64,000 bases of DNA, from the NCBI RefSeq assembly GCF_029222925.1, contig NZ_JARHUI010000004.1, positions 467,044-531,043 on the forward strand, written 5' to 3'. Source of the stretch: Algoriphagus sp. CAU 1675 (lineage in GTDB: Bacteria > Bacteroidota > Bacteroidia > Cytophagales > Cyclobacteriaceae). The translations under genes and the position numbers were made by a program. The notes beneath the pieces were generated by a model, which saw only the letters and a list, made by a program, of their open reading frames with translations, had not been told where the DNA came from and did not search any database. This document shows, piece by piece, positions 38,462-47,416 of the stretch; positions within the stretch are counted from its first letter, which is position 1, and every line of letters begins with the position of its first letter.

Positions 38462-39673
38462 TTAGTATCTAGCTGCCAATAGCAGTTGCAATTCCTTGTG
38501 ATTGAGATCGAATTTTTTGGCCAAATAGGCATTGGTCAAACTTCCTCTGTAAGTATAAACCCCTCTCAAAAACCATTTGTAATTAAAAATCATTTCCTCG
38601 GCTCCACCTAGGTCTGCCATCTGCAGAATTATTGGGGTGAAGATATTACTTAAGGAATAGGACGCCGTACGGGCTACTCTTGATGCAATATTGGGAACAC
38701 AATAATGGATGATGTCATGAACCTTATAGGTTGGGTTTTCATGGGTGGTCATTCTCCCTGTCTCTATGCATCCCCCCTGGTCAATTCCCACATCTATGAG
38801 GATGCTTCCATGCATCATATTGGCCACCATCTCCTCGCTGATCACCACCTTGTTTCTGCCCTTTTCCGCTCGGAGAGCTCCAATTACCACATCTGCTTCA
38901 GAAAGTGCTTGATTGAGCGTAAAGTTATCAATAGTAGAAGTATAGACTTGCTGACCCAACAATTGTTTGAGTCTTCGGAGTTTGTAAATATGATTATCAA
39001 AAACTTTAATATTTGCGCCCAAACCCAAGGCAGTTCTTGCTGCGTACTCTGCAACTGTTCCCGCCCCAATAATCACTACCTGAGTAGGAGGCACACCAGT
39101 TACTCCCCCCATCATCAGTCCTTTTCCATCATTCACACTGGAAAGATATTCGGAAGCAATCAGCATTACAGTACTTCCCGCTATTTCGGACATAGCTCTC
39201 ACTACAGGCATCCCACCTACTTTATCCTCTAAATATTCAAAAGCAACCGAGATGATTTTTTTTGCATTTAAAGTCTGAATAAACTCACGGCTTTGCCTTC
39301 CCAACTGAAGCGCTGAAATCAGACAACTTCCAGGGGACATCATCCCTATTTCCTCCAAAGTCGGAGGATCTACCTTTAATACAATCTGGGCTTCCAAAGC
39401 CTCTTTACTTGAATAGGCTATTTTGGCACCTGCATCGGAATAATCCTGGTCAGAAAATTTCGCATGAAGCCCTGCTCCGGTTTCCACAATCACTTGGATG
39501 CCGTTATTAGTCAGTAATCCAACTGACTCCGGCGTAATCACTACTCGTTTTTCTTCATTGGATTTTTCCTTTGGAAGGCCAACGGTAATGGACTCTCCTC
39601 CTCTTTTCACCAAGGCTGGCGACTCTTTTGGAATCATTCCAACAGCAGTGAGTTCTTTCAGGTCAGTGGGCAT
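38462..39673 (-). CDS. ald: Alanine dehydrogenase
   Basis: 403 residues from ATG 39673; an in-frame ATG 14 codons earlier would lie deeper inside tsaE and precedes the conserved part. The enzyme makes pyruvate and ammonia from alanine with NAD (or the reverse). Signatures: GLPKEKSNEEKRVVITPESV (the P-x-E-x-x-x-x-E-x-R-V start of AlaDH/PNT), EIAGSTVMLIASEYL, the dinucleotide fold VVIIGAGTVAEYAARTALGLG, and NKVVISEEMVANMMHGSILIDVGIDQGG in two parts. The ATG lies within the last codons of tsaE (aATGCCCACTGA), giving an 11-base overlap. Confidence 0.93.
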   Translation of the reverse strand: MPTDLKELTAVGMIPKESPALVKRGGESITVGLPKEKSNEEKRVVITPESVGLLTNNGIQVIVETGAGLHAKFSDQDYSDAGAKIAYSSKEALEAQIVLKVDPPTLEEIGMMSPGSCLISALQLGRQSREFIQTLNAKKIISVAFEYLEDKVGGMPVVRAMSEIAGSTVMLIASEYLSSVNDGKGLMMGGVTGVPPTQVVIIGAGTVAEYAARTALGLGANIKVFDNHIYKLRRLKQLLGQQVYTSTIDNFTLNQALSEADVVIGALRAEKGRNKVVISEEMVANMMHGSILIDVGIDQGGCIETGRMTTHENPTYKVHDIIHYCVPNIASRVARTASYSLSNIFTPIILQMADLGGAEEMIFNYKWFLRGVYTYRGSLTNAYLAKKFDLNHKELQLLLAARY

Positions 39674-40094
39674 TTTGGATATGTTGAAGTGTAACTTTTC
39701 GTTCCTGATCGGCAATTACCTCAATTTTAATCAGAAAAAATTGATCCGGAAGAAGTGTACCTATGTTTTCAGCCCACTCCATCCAGCAATAATTCCCACT
39801 ATAAAAATACTCTTCAATTCCGATATCCAATGCCTCTGAAGGATCTTCAAGCCTATAAAAGTCAAAATGATAAATCGTTTCCCCCTTTTGGGTCTCATAA
39901 TGATTTACAATCCCAAAAGTAGGGCTACTTACTTGATCCACTACCTGAAAATGATCAGCTAAGGCTTTTATCAAAGTAGTTTTTCCCGCACCCATTTGTC
40001 CTTGAAAAACCCATATTTTTTCGCTTCCGCCTTCTTCTATAACCTGAGCGGCAAGTCGAGGAAGTTCATCTAATCGATAGGTAAAAGACTTCAA
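39663..40094 (-). CDS. tsaE: tRNA threonylcarbamoyladenosine biosynthesis ATPase TsaE
   Basis: 143 residues, typical size. The P-loop is FQGQMGAGKTTLIKAL, followed by SSPTFGIVNHYE, YHFDFYRLEDPSEALDIGIEEYFY (in parts) and WMEWAENIGTLLP, all characteristic of TsaE. It drives the TsaB-TsaD complex that installs t6A at position 37 of ANN-decoding tRNAs. It follows porX after 9 bases and overlaps ald, so the three genes are one operon. Confidence 0.95.
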   Translation of the reverse strand: MKSFTYRLDELPRLAAQVIEEGGSEKIWVFQGQMGAGKTTLIKALADHFQVVDQVSSPTFGIVNHYETQKGETIYHFDFYRLEDPSEALDIGIEEYFYSGNYCWMEWAENIGTLLPDQFFLIKIEVIADQERKVTLQHIQNAH

Positions 40095-40103
40095 TTCATC
40101 AAA

Positions 40104-41660
40104 CTATTTAGGTGAAAGATGTACGATCGGTACGATCATTTCTTCCAAAGATACGCCTCCGTGCTGGAAAGTATCCTTATAATAATTCACATAATAGTTG
40201 TAATTGTTGGGATAAGCGAAGAAATAATCCTCAACAGCAAACACATAGGTAGAGGATACATTTAATTTAGGAAGCTTTGCTTCTTCCGGTTTTCGCACTT
40301 CAAATACCTTTCCTCCTTCAAAATTCAGATTTTTACCCTGCTTGTAGCGAAGATTCGTAGTTACATTTTTATCACCTATGATACGATAGGGACGGTTGAC
40401 TTTTTTTGTTCCATGGTCTGTGGTTACTACAACCTCTGCTCCCGCTGCCTGGATTTTTTTCAGCAACTCAAAAAGGCTTGAATGTTCAAACCAGCTTTTG
40501 GTTAAAGAGCGATAAGCTGATTCATCCGGAGCCAATTCCCGAATCATCTTCATATCGGTTCGGGCATGGGAGACCATGTCCACAAAATTATAAACAAGTA
40601 CATTCAACTCATTTTGAAGCATGGAATGAAACTGGTCAAGAACTGCTTTTCCCTGATTAGTCTGAATCACTTTGGAATAAGAAGTCTTACATTGAATCCT
40701 GTTTTTTTCAAGGTTGATTTTCAGCCAGTCCTCTTCAAAATTATTTTTCCCGTCATCAGAGTCCTCATCCTCCCAAAGATTGGGGTAAAACCTAGCCATA
40801 TCCAATGGCATCATCCCGCTAAAAAGGGCATTTCTTGCATAGGCAGTGGTAGTAGGTAAAATACTGTAGTAGGTATCCTTTTCCCTTACATTGAAATAGG
40901 GGGTCAGCAAAGGCTCAATTTCCTCCCACTGATCCAATCGGAGATTATCTATTACTATAAAAAACAAAGGTTTCTTTTCCTTTATTTTTGGGAAGACCTT
41001 GCGCTTCATCACCTGATTGGAAAGCATGGGTTTCTGTTGGTTCTTCTCCTCCAACCAAGTCAAGTAATGATCCTTGACAAATCTGGCAAAAGAAGAATTA
41101 GCCTCCGTTTTTTGAGTCTCCAGCACTTCATGCATGCTTTTGTTCTCAGTACTATCAATCTGAATATCCCAATAGGTCAACTTCCGGTAAATATTTGCCC
41201 AATCTTCATGATCCTCAGCTTCACCAATTGCCATGCTGATATTCATAAAATCCTGCTGATAGGAATGTGTAGTTCTTTCCTCAATCAACTGCCGGTTTTG
41301 AAGAATTTTCTTTACTGAAAGCCAAATCTGGCTGGGGTTGAGTGGCTTAATCAGGTAATCTGCGATTTTTCCTCCGATCGCATCATCCATGATATGCTCC
41401 TCCTCACTTTTGGTGATCATGACCACAGGGATCTGGGGTTTGATCTGCTTGATTTGCTGCAGGGTTTCCAAACCGGTCATTCCGGGCATCATTTCATCCA
41501 AAAAAATAACATCGAAATTATGGTTCTCGACTTCCTCCACAGCATCAATCCCCGAATTGACCGTGGTTATATCATATCCTTTTTGTTGTAAAAAAAGAAT
41601 ATGGGGCTTGAGCAGGTCTATTTCATCATCTGCCCAGAGTATACTGGATTTTTGGGTCAT
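40104..41660 (-). CDS. porX: PorX, response regulator with PglZ phosphatase domain (T9SS control)
   Basis: 518 residues, the family length. An N-terminal receiver (1-~120) has D11/D12, phospho-acceptor D55 in VIFLDEMMPGMTG and K in LIKPL. A helical linker leads to a PglZ alkaline-phosphatase-like domain (~205-518): FFIVIDNLRLDQWEEI, ILPTTTAYARNALFSGMMP, FVDMVSHARTD, VVVTTDHGTKKVNRP, DTFQHGGVSLEEMIVPI. In Porphyromonas and other Bacteroidota PorX with the kinase PorY controls type IX secretion genes, and PorX has been described as a zinc-dependent phosphodiesterase. No T9SS structural gene or porY is in the window. First gene of porX-tsaE-ald. Confidence 0.95.
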   Translation of the reverse strand: MTQKSSILWADDEIDLLKPHILFLQQKGYDITTVNSGIDAVEEVENHNFDVIFLDEMMPGMTGLETLQQIKQIKPQIPVVMITKSEEEHIMDDAIGGKIADYLIKPLNPSQIWLSVKKILQNRQLIEERTTHSYQQDFMNISMAIGEAEDHEDWANIYRKLTYWDIQIDSTENKSMHEVLETQKTEANSSFARFVKDHYLTWLEEKNQQKPMLSNQVMKRKVFPKIKEKKPLFFIVIDNLRLDQWEEIEPLLTPYFNVREKDTYYSILPTTTAYARNALFSGMMPLDMARFYPNLWEDEDSDDGKNNFEEDWLKINLEKNRIQCKTSYSKVIQTNQGKAVLDQFHSMLQNELNVLVYNFVDMVSHARTDMKMIRELAPDESAYRSLTKSWFEHSSLFELLKKIQAAGAEVVVTTDHGTKKVNRPYRIIGDKNVTTNLRYKQGKNLNFEGGKVFEVRKPEEAKLPKLNVSSTYVFAVEDYFFAYPNNYNYYVNYYKDTFQHGGVSLEEMIVPIVHLSPK

Positions 41661-41688
41661 TACTAATTCGGTTTCTTTTAAAATTAAC

Positions 41689-41696
41689 TACTTTTG
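41689..41696 (+). promoter_or_regulatory. Bacteroidota -7 box before HD-domain gene
   Basis: TACTTTTG matches TAnnTTTG, 20 bases before the TTG start at 41717, in the short gap divergent to porX. Confidence 0.5.
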
Positions 41697-41716
41697 GGTA
41701 AACAAAACAGGCCTCC

Positions 41717-42949
41717 TTGAAAAGCCAGAAAATACTGAACGACCCCGTCTATGGATTCATTTCCATTCCGAGCGAGTTGATTTTTACCATTATTGATCAC
41801 CCCTACTTTCAGAGATTGCGCCGGATCAAACAACTGGGGCTTACTGATTTTGTCTATCCTGGGGCACTTCATACTCGCTTCCATCATGCCTTAGGTGCCA
41901 TGCATCTGATGAGTATTACCCTAGACAACCTCAGAAACAAAGGTACAGAAATCAGTGACCAAGAATATGAGGCGGCATTGATCGCTATCCTTCTGCATGA
42001 TATTGGACATGGACCTTTTTCCCATGCCCTTGAATTCAGCTTGCTTAAATCCGTTCCTCATGAAGTGCTTTCCCTTCAAATAATTGAACTCCTGAACAAA
42101 GAATTAGGTGGCAAACTTGACCTAACTTTAAGAATATTTAAGAATCAATATAAGCGAAAGTTCTTCCATCAGCTTGTTTCCAGTCAATTGGACATTGATC
42201 GTCTGGATTATCTTCAGCGAGATTGCTTCTTTACGGGAGTTTCAGAAGGAACAATTGGGGCTGATCGTATCATTAAAATGATGGATGTAAAAAATGACAA
42301 CATTGTCATTGAGGAAAAAGGAATTTACTCCATCGAAAACTTCTTGAGTGCAAGGCGATTGATGTATTGGCAGGTTTACCTGCACAAAACCACTGTCAGT
42401 GCCGAAAAAATGCTCATCAACCTGATCAACCGCGCCAAATTTCTTCGTAGATCAGGAGAACGCTTCATGATTACCGATGAGTTTGATTTCCTTTTGGGAC
42501 ATGAAGTAAGCAAGACGGACTTTATTGAAAAACCGGACTTGTTGAAAATTTTCCTTGAGCTTGACGATTATGATATTTGGGGAGCAGTAAAGCTCTGGAA
42601 AAAGCATCCCGATTATATTCTAAGAAACATTTCTCAAATGTTCTTATCCCGAAACCTGTTTAAAATAAACTTGAGCAATGAAGCATTTTCCAACTCGGAA
42701 ATTGCGGACATGCGGGAGAAAACCCTCAAAAAACTACAGATTCCGGAAGAGGATCTGGATTATTTCTTTTCACATGGAAGAGTGAGCAATTATGGCTATC
42801 TGATCAAGGATAGGATCAATATCCTTACCAAAAAAGGAGAAGTAATCGACGTAGCTCAGGCGGCAGATTTACCGAATATCAAAGTCATGAGTAAAATCGT
42901 TGAGAAGCATTATGTATGTAGAGCCAAAAACTTAATTTTAAAAAATTAA
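41717..42949 (+). CDS. HD domain phosphohydrolase (dGTPase/SAMHD1-like)
   Basis: 410 residues beginning at a TTG. An in-frame stop at 41699 excludes any earlier start, and the N-terminus KILNDPVYGFISIP is what this family begins with. Metal-binding residues are visible as HTRFHHALGAMHL, LLHDIGHGPFSHALE and QLDIDRLDYLQRDCFFTGV. Relatives hydrolyse nucleotides such as dNTPs, but substrate varies. It is the first gene in the direction of the lipid A genes, 17 bases upstream of lpxD, an arrangement I recall from other Bacteroidota. Confidence 0.92.
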   Translation: MKSQKILNDPVYGFISIPSELIFTIIDHPYFQRLRRIKQLGLTDFVYPGALHTRFHHALGAMHLMSITLDNLRNKGTEISDQEYEAALIAILLHDIGHGPFSHALEFSLLKSVPHEVLSLQIIELLNKELGGKLDLTLRIFKNQYKRKFFHQLVSSQLDIDRLDYLQRDCFFTGVSEGTIGADRIIKMMDVKNDNIVIEEKGIYSIENFLSARRLMYWQVYLHKTTVSAEKMLINLINRAKFLRRSGERFMITDEFDFLLGHEVSKTDFIEKPDLLKIFLELDDYDIWGAVKLWKKHPDYILRNISQMFLSRNLFKINLSNEAFSNSEIADMREKTLKKLQIPEEDLDYFFSHGRVSNYGYLIKDRINILTKKGEVIDVAQAADLPNIKVMSKIVEKHYVCRAKNLILKN

Positions 42950-42966
42950 ATCTGTCAAAAGCAGTT

Positions 42967-43989
42967 ATGGAATTCACTTTAGGACAATTAGCAGCACTTC
43001 TTCAAGGATCTGTCGAGGGAGATGAAACCCAAAAGGTGTCCAGACTTGACAAAATTCAGGAAGGGAAAGCCGGAGGAATCAGTTTTTTGGCCAACGAAAA
43101 ATACGAGCCCTTTATCTACCAAACAGAATCCACGGCTGTAATTGTTTCAGAAGGCTTCAAGCCTTCAAAACCTGTAAAAACAAATCTCATCCGTGTAAAG
43201 GACGCCTATCTGGGGTTTACTGCATTATTGGAGGCTTACTCCCAATTTGCAAAAGCTTCATACGTAGGAGTAGAAGAACCCAGCTTCATGCATGAAAGCA
43301 GTAAAATGGGTGAAAATGGATACAGGGGGGCTTTTTCCTACATTGGAAAAAACTGTAGAATTGGAAATGGAGTCAAAATCCACCCCCAAGCCTATCTAGG
43401 AGACAATGTCACGGTAGGCGACCATACCATTATCCATGCAGGAGTAAAAATTTGTTCAGATACCAAAATCGGAAATAACTGTGAAATCCATGAAGGAGCA
43501 GTAATTGGCTCGGATGGATTTGGATTTGCCCCACAACCTGACGGAAGTTATAAAGCTATTCCTCAAATCGGGAATGTAGTAATCGAAGACTTCGTAAGTA
43601 TAGGCGCTAATACCACTATAGACTGTGCCACTATGGGATCCACTTTGATCAAGAAGGGTGCAAAAATTGACAATCAGGTTCAGATTGCCCATAATGTAAC
43701 AGTTGGAGAAAATACTGTAATCGCATCTCAAGCAGGAATTTCAGGCTCAACCGAAATCGGAAAAAACTGTGTCATTGCGGGTAAAGCTGGTTTGGTCGGT
43801 CATATTAAAATTGCCGACAACACTACCATAGGTGCCAACACGGGAATAAGCAAGTCCATCAAAACACCGGGAACCACCTTATTTGGGTACATGGGTATGG
43901 AGCTCAAAAACTTCCTGAAATCCTATTCGATTTTTAAAAATCTGGAAGACCTGGAGAAACGGCTTAAAGAACTGGAAAAAAAGGCGTAA
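42967..43989 (+). CDS. lpxD: UDP-3-O-acylglucosamine N-acyltransferase LpxD
   Basis: 340 residues. Third step of lipid A synthesis: it adds the N-linked hydroxyacyl chain. An N-terminal uridine-binding domain (~1-100: LGQLAALLQGSVEGDET, ISFLANEKYEPFIYQTESTAVIVS in parts) is followed by a left-handed beta-helix of hexapeptide repeats (~105-300: IGKNCRIGNGVKIHPQAYLG, IGSDGFGFAPQ). The catalytic histidine is in VQIAHNVTVGENT. A C-terminal helix ends LEDLEKRLKELEKKA. The stop codon overlaps a promoter-like box for lpxC. Confidence 0.97.
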   Translation: MEFTLGQLAALLQGSVEGDETQKVSRLDKIQEGKAGGISFLANEKYEPFIYQTESTAVIVSEGFKPSKPVKTNLIRVKDAYLGFTALLEAYSQFAKASYVGVEEPSFMHESSKMGENGYRGAFSYIGKNCRIGNGVKIHPQAYLGDNVTVGDHTIIHAGVKICSDTKIGNNCEIHEGAVIGSDGFGFAPQPDGSYKAIPQIGNVVIEDFVSIGANTTIDCATMGSTLIKKGAKIDNQVQIAHNVTVGENTVIASQAGISGSTEIGKNCVIAGKAGLVGHIKIADNTTIGANTGISKSIKTPGTTLFGYMGMELKNFLKSYSIFKNLEDLEKRLKELEKKA

Positions 43990-43994
43990 TTTTG
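43987..43994 (+). promoter_or_regulatory. Bacteroidota -7 box overlapping the lpxD stop codon, before lpxC-fabZ
   Basis: TAATTTTG matches TAnnTTTG; its TAA is the lpxD stop. It lies 33 bases before the lpxC-fabZ ATG and could give independent expression. Confidence 0.5.
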
Positions 43995-44026
43995 CGCCCC
44001 AAGTATCCCAAGAGGCTGAAAAAGAA

Positions 44027-45421
44027 ATGAAAGTAAAACAGCATACAATTAAAAGGCAGGTAGAATTATCCGGTGTGGGATTACACACTGGCGTGATTTC
44101 AAACATGACCTTTGTTCCCGCCCCTCCAAATCACGGCATTAAATTCCAGAGAGTTGACTTGGAAGGAAGACCCACCGTCGATGCAGATTGTGATTTGGTC
44201 GTGGATGTTTCCAGAGGTACTACCCTTGAGCAAAACGGAGCCCGCGTATATACAGTGGAACATGTTTTGGCAGCTTTGGTGGGACTTGAGATTGATAACG
44301 TATTGATTCAACTGGATGGACCGGAGCCGCCGATTATGGATGGTTCTTCAATCCAGTTTATAGAAGTACTGGAAGATGCTGGATTGGAAGAGCAAAATGC
44401 ACTGAGAAGGTTTTTTGAAGTTCAGGAAAGCATCCAGTACAAGGACAGCTCTCGTGAAGTAGAAATGGTAGCCCTTCCTACTGACAATTACCGTGTCACC
44501 GTAATGGTTGACTACAATTCTCCTGTTTTGGGAAGTCAGCATGCATCCATTACTGACATTGGGCAATTTAAATCAGAGATCGCTTCTTGTAGAACATTCT
44601 GTTTTCTTCATGAATTGGAGATGCTTTACAACTCCAATCTGATAAAAGGAGGAGATCTAAATAACGCTATCGTAGTAGTTGACAGGGTTGTAGAGGAAAA
44701 AGAATTGGCTCATCTAGCCAAGATGTTCAATAAGCCAAGTGTAGAAGTCAAAAAAGAAGGAATCCTCAACAATGTGGATCTTCGCTACAGAAACGAACCC
44801 GCAAGACATAAACTTCTGGATGTAGTGGGTGATTTGGCATTGGTAGGAAGACCGTTGAAGGCCCAGATTTTAGCGGCCAGACCAGGACATGCCGCCAATG
44901 TGGCATTTGCAAAAAAACTTAAGCGGGCAATGGAAAAATCGGGATCCACTCATATCCCTCATTATGACCCAAAGCTCCCTCCTGTGATGGACATCAACCA
45001 GATCAGCAATATTCTGCCGCATAGATACCCCTTCCAATTACTTGATAAAATCATTTATTTGGATGAAACTGTGGTAGCAGGAGTTAAAAACGTCACGATC
45101 AATGAGCCATTTTTCATGGGGCACTTTCCTGGGAACCCGGTGATGCCTGGAGTATTGCAAGTGGAAGCCATGGCCCAAACCGGAGGAATTTTGGTATTGA
45201 GTACCGTGGAAGATCCTGAAAACTATTGGACCTATTTCCTGGGGATCGAAAGTTGCAAGTTTAGAAAAATGGTACTTCCTGGAGACACATTGATTTTCAA
45301 ATGTGAATTATTGGCTCCTATCCGAAGAGGAATTGCAAAAATGAGAGGGGAAGCCTATGTGGGCAACACCTTGGTTTGTGAGGCTGTAATGACTGCCAGT
45401 ATAACCCGAAAAGAATCATGA
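44027..45421 (+). CDS. lpxC-fabZ: LpxC-FabZ fusion: UDP-3-O-acyl-GlcNAc deacetylase / 3-hydroxyacyl-ACP dehydratase
   Basis: 464 residues. Residues 1-~310 are LpxC, the zinc deacetylase that commits to lipid A: SGVGLHTG, zinc His79 in VEHVLAAL, His/Asp pair in [14 protein letters not shown] (His261, Asp265), plus [15 protein letters not shown]. Residues ~320-464 are FabZ, the fatty-acid dehydratase: [15 protein letters not shown], His366 and Glu380 in [20 protein letters not shown]. The fusion puts competing users of hydroxyacyl-ACP in one chain and is typical of Bacteroidota. Its stop overlaps the lpxA start by 4 bases (ATGA). Confidence 0.97.
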   Translation: MKVKQHTIKRQVELSGVGLHTGVISNMTFVPAPPNHGIKFQRVDLEGRPTVDADCDLVVDVSRGTTLEQNGARVYTVEHVLAALVGLEIDNVLIQLDGPEPPIMDGSSIQFIEVLEDAGLEEQNALRRFFEVQESIQYKDSSREVEMVALPTDNYRVTVMVDYNSPVLGSQHASITDIGQFKSEIASCRTFCFLHELEMLYNSNLIKGGDLNNAIVVVDRVVEEKELAHLAKMFNKPSVEVKKEGILNNVDLRYRNEPARHKLLDVVGDLALVGRPLKAQILAARPGHAANVAFAKKLKRAMEKSGSTHIPHYDPKLPPVMDINQISNILPHRYPFQLLDKIIYLDETVVAGVKNVTINEPFFMGHFPGNPVMPGVLQVEAMAQTGGILVLSTVEDPENYWTYFLGIESCKFRKMVLPGDTLIFKCELLAPIRRGIAKMRGEAYVGNTLVCEAVMTASITRKES

Positions 45422-46197
45422 TAAGCCCTTTAGCTCACGTAGATCCAAAAGCTCAACTGGACAAAACGGTTGAAGTCAGTCCTTTTACCATGATTCATGA
45501 AGATGTGATCATTGGAGAAAACACATGGATTGGACCCAACGTAACTATTTTCCCTGGAGCTCGGATTGGAAAAAACTGTAAAATTTTCCCCGGGGCGGTA
45601 ATTGCAGGAATTCCTCAAGACCTAAAATTTCAAGGAGAGGAATCTACGGTTGTGATTGGGGATAATACCACCATCCGCGAATGTGTAACCATCAGTAGAG
45701 GTACAGTAGATAAACAAACAACTGTAATTGGAAGCAACTGCCTTCTGATGGCATATGTGCACGTAGCTCACGATTGTGTGATTGGAAGTAATGTAATTAT
45801 CGCCAACGCTGTTCAGATTGCCGGTCACGTATCAATTGACGACTGGGCAATTGTTGGTGGATCAAGTGCTATCCACCAATTTGTAAAAATCGGAATGCAT
45901 TCCATGATTTCCGGTGGCTCACTCGTTCGAAAGGATGTCCCTCCATTCACCAAAGCTGCAAGAGAACCTTTATCCTATGCGGGGGTTAACTCGCTAGGCT
46001 TGAGAAGAAGAGGATTCAGCAGTGAAATCATCGCTCATATCCAAGAAGTTTACCGTTACCTTTTCCTTAATAGCTTAAACAACAGTCGGGCTTTGGAAGA
46101 AATCGAGGTCAACTTGCCGGCTACAAAAGAAAGAGATGAGATTTTGAACTTCATTCGATCATCTGAGCGTGGAGTCATGAAAGGCTACATTCATTAA
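45418..46197 (+). CDS. lpxA: Acyl-ACP--UDP-N-acetylglucosamine O-acyltransferase LpxA
   Basis: 259 residues, the usual size. First step of lipid A synthesis. A left-handed beta-helix of hexapeptide repeats spans ~1-185 ([35 protein letters not shown]) and carries the catalytic histidine in MAYVHVAHDCVIG. A helical C-terminal domain (GVNSLGLRRRGFSSEIIAHIQEVYR, in parts) follows. Translationally coupled to lpxC-fabZ. Confidence 0.97.
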   Translation: MISPLAHVDPKAQLDKTVEVSPFTMIHEDVIIGENTWIGPNVTIFPGARIGKNCKIFPGAVIAGIPQDLKFQGEESTVVIGDNTTIRECVTISRGTVDKQTTVIGSNCLLMAYVHVAHDCVIGSNVIIANAVQIAGHVSIDDWAIVGGSSAIHQFVKIGMHSMISGGSLVRKDVPPFTKAAREPLSYAGVNSLGLRRRGFSSEIIAHIQEVYRYLFLNSLNNSRALEEIEVNLPATKERDEILNFIRSSERGVMKGYIH

Positions 46198-46199
46198 TT

Positions 46200-46820
46200 A
46201 TGCTAAAAATCCAACTTGCAGGGGCTTCAAAACGCTTTCAGTACGAATGGATTTTTAAAAATCTTTCCCTAGAACTTTCTGAGGGGGACTCTTTGGCAAT
46301 TACTGGTAGTAATGGTTCGGGAAAATCCACCTTGCTAAAATGTATGACGGGTGCAATCCCTCTTTCTGATGGAAAAATCCATTACCAGGAAAACGGGCAT
46401 TCTATCCCAGAGTCAGATTGGTTCAGAAAATTAAGTATCGCAACTCCCTATCTGGAATTGCCAGAGGAATTCACCCTAACCGAACTCCTGGAATTTCATT
46501 TCAAATTCAAAAAAATCAAGCCCGGACTCGACCTTGATCAACTGGTTGAAATCCTCTACCTAGAGCCACATAAAAACAAATTTGTCTCTCAGTTCTCTTC
46601 GGGAATGAAGCAGAGACTGAAGCTGGGTTTGGCTTTATTTTCGGAATCATCCCTTGTTTTTTTGGACGAACCCACCTCTAACTTGGACAAAAAAGGCATC
46701 TCATGGTATCGGGAAATGGTCTCCACCTACATCCAAAACCAAATACTGGTGATATGCTCCAATGAGCAAAGGGAATACGATTTCTGTAAGCAAAAAATAA
46801 AACTCGAAGATTATAAGTGA
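46200..46820 (+). CDS. ABC transporter ATP-binding protein, short
   Basis: 206 residues, shorter than most ABC ATPases. Walker A is GSNGSGKSTLLKCM, the Q-loop region lies near SIATPYLELPEEFTL, the signature is FSSGMKQRLKLGLAL, and Walker B is LVFLDEPTSNLDKKG. The start is two bases after the lpxA stop, so it belongs to the lipid A operon. No permease lies nearby, so its membrane partner must be encoded elsewhere or the protein acts otherwise. Size and the lone-ATPase layout recall CcmA-type proteins, but I cannot confirm this. Confidence 0.88.
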   Translation: MLKIQLAGASKRFQYEWIFKNLSLELSEGDSLAITGSNGSGKSTLLKCMTGAIPLSDGKIHYQENGHSIPESDWFRKLSIATPYLELPEEFTLTELLEFHFKFKKIKPGLDLDQLVEILYLEPHKNKFVSQFSSGMKQRLKLGLALFSESSLVFLDEPTSNLDKKGISWYREMVSTYIQNQILVICSNEQREYDFCKQKIKLEDYK

Positions 46821-46880
46821 TCCTGAGCTTTGAACTTAGGTAGAGATGAGTAATTTTAGAAAGGAATATTATAAAATGCT

Positions 46881-47369
46881 ATGAGATTATCAGAATTGAG
46901 AATAGCTGTTTTTGCCATATTGATGGTATTTTTTCAAGGTTGTGGCGGTGATGGACCAGAACCAGCCCCACCTCAAAAGACTCCAGAACAACTCGCAGTT
47001 GAGGCATTGACAGGATCTGGGTCGTTGACTTGGGTGATCGCTGGAGGTGGTTCGGTAACTAGAAGTGGAACCAATGTGACTGAACTATACCAAACATTTG
47101 AACTTCAAATAAATTCCGGCACTACCAAAACCTATACTAGTATCAATAATAATGACCTTTTTGATGCATCCGGGAACTGGAGTTTTGCAGGAACCAATTT
47201 TGATAAATTTATCCTTACGGGATCCAAACCAGCGGCCGGCAGGGAAATTTCCTTCACAAGAACTGGAGACAACCTCAGACTGGAATTCAATATTCCTGCA
47301 CCAGGCGGACGAATCAACGGAGTTTTTGCTGTAGCTGGAAGCTATGTTTTTAATTTGGTCAAAAAATAA
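46881..47369 (+). CDS. Lipoprotein of unknown function
   Basis: 162 residues with a lipoprotein signal (ILMVFFQGC, Cys21) and a short acidic proline-rich spacer (GGDGPEPAPPQKTPEQ). The rest is beta-rich with low-complexity Gly/Ser/Thr (GSGSLTWVIAGGGSVTRSG, TYTSINNNDLFDASGNWSF, ISFTRTGDNLRLEFNIPAPGG). It reads like a small lipocalin-like or surface lipoprotein. No family recognised. Probably outer-membrane anchored. It starts 60 bases after the ABC ATPase and is followed by a bidirectional terminator. Confidence 0.8.
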   Translation: MRLSELRIAVFAILMVFFQGCGGDGPEPAPPQKTPEQLAVEALTGSGSLTWVIAGGGSVTRSGTNVTELYQTFELQINSGTTKTYTSINNNDLFDASGNWSFAGTNFDKFILTGSKPAAGREISFTRTGDNLRLEFNIPAPGGRINGVFAVAGSYVFNLVKK

Positions 47370-47386
47370 AAGGAAAAAGATCCAAT

Positions 47387-47416
47387 AAAAAATGGGAGTT
47401 AAAGCTCCCATTTTTT
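47387..47416. terminator. Bidirectional terminator between lipoprotein gene and mutS2
   Basis: AAAAAATGGGAG pairs with CTCCCATTTTTT around TTAAAG. It serves both converging genes; the plus-strand T-run overlaps the mutS2 stop codon. Confidence 0.9.
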
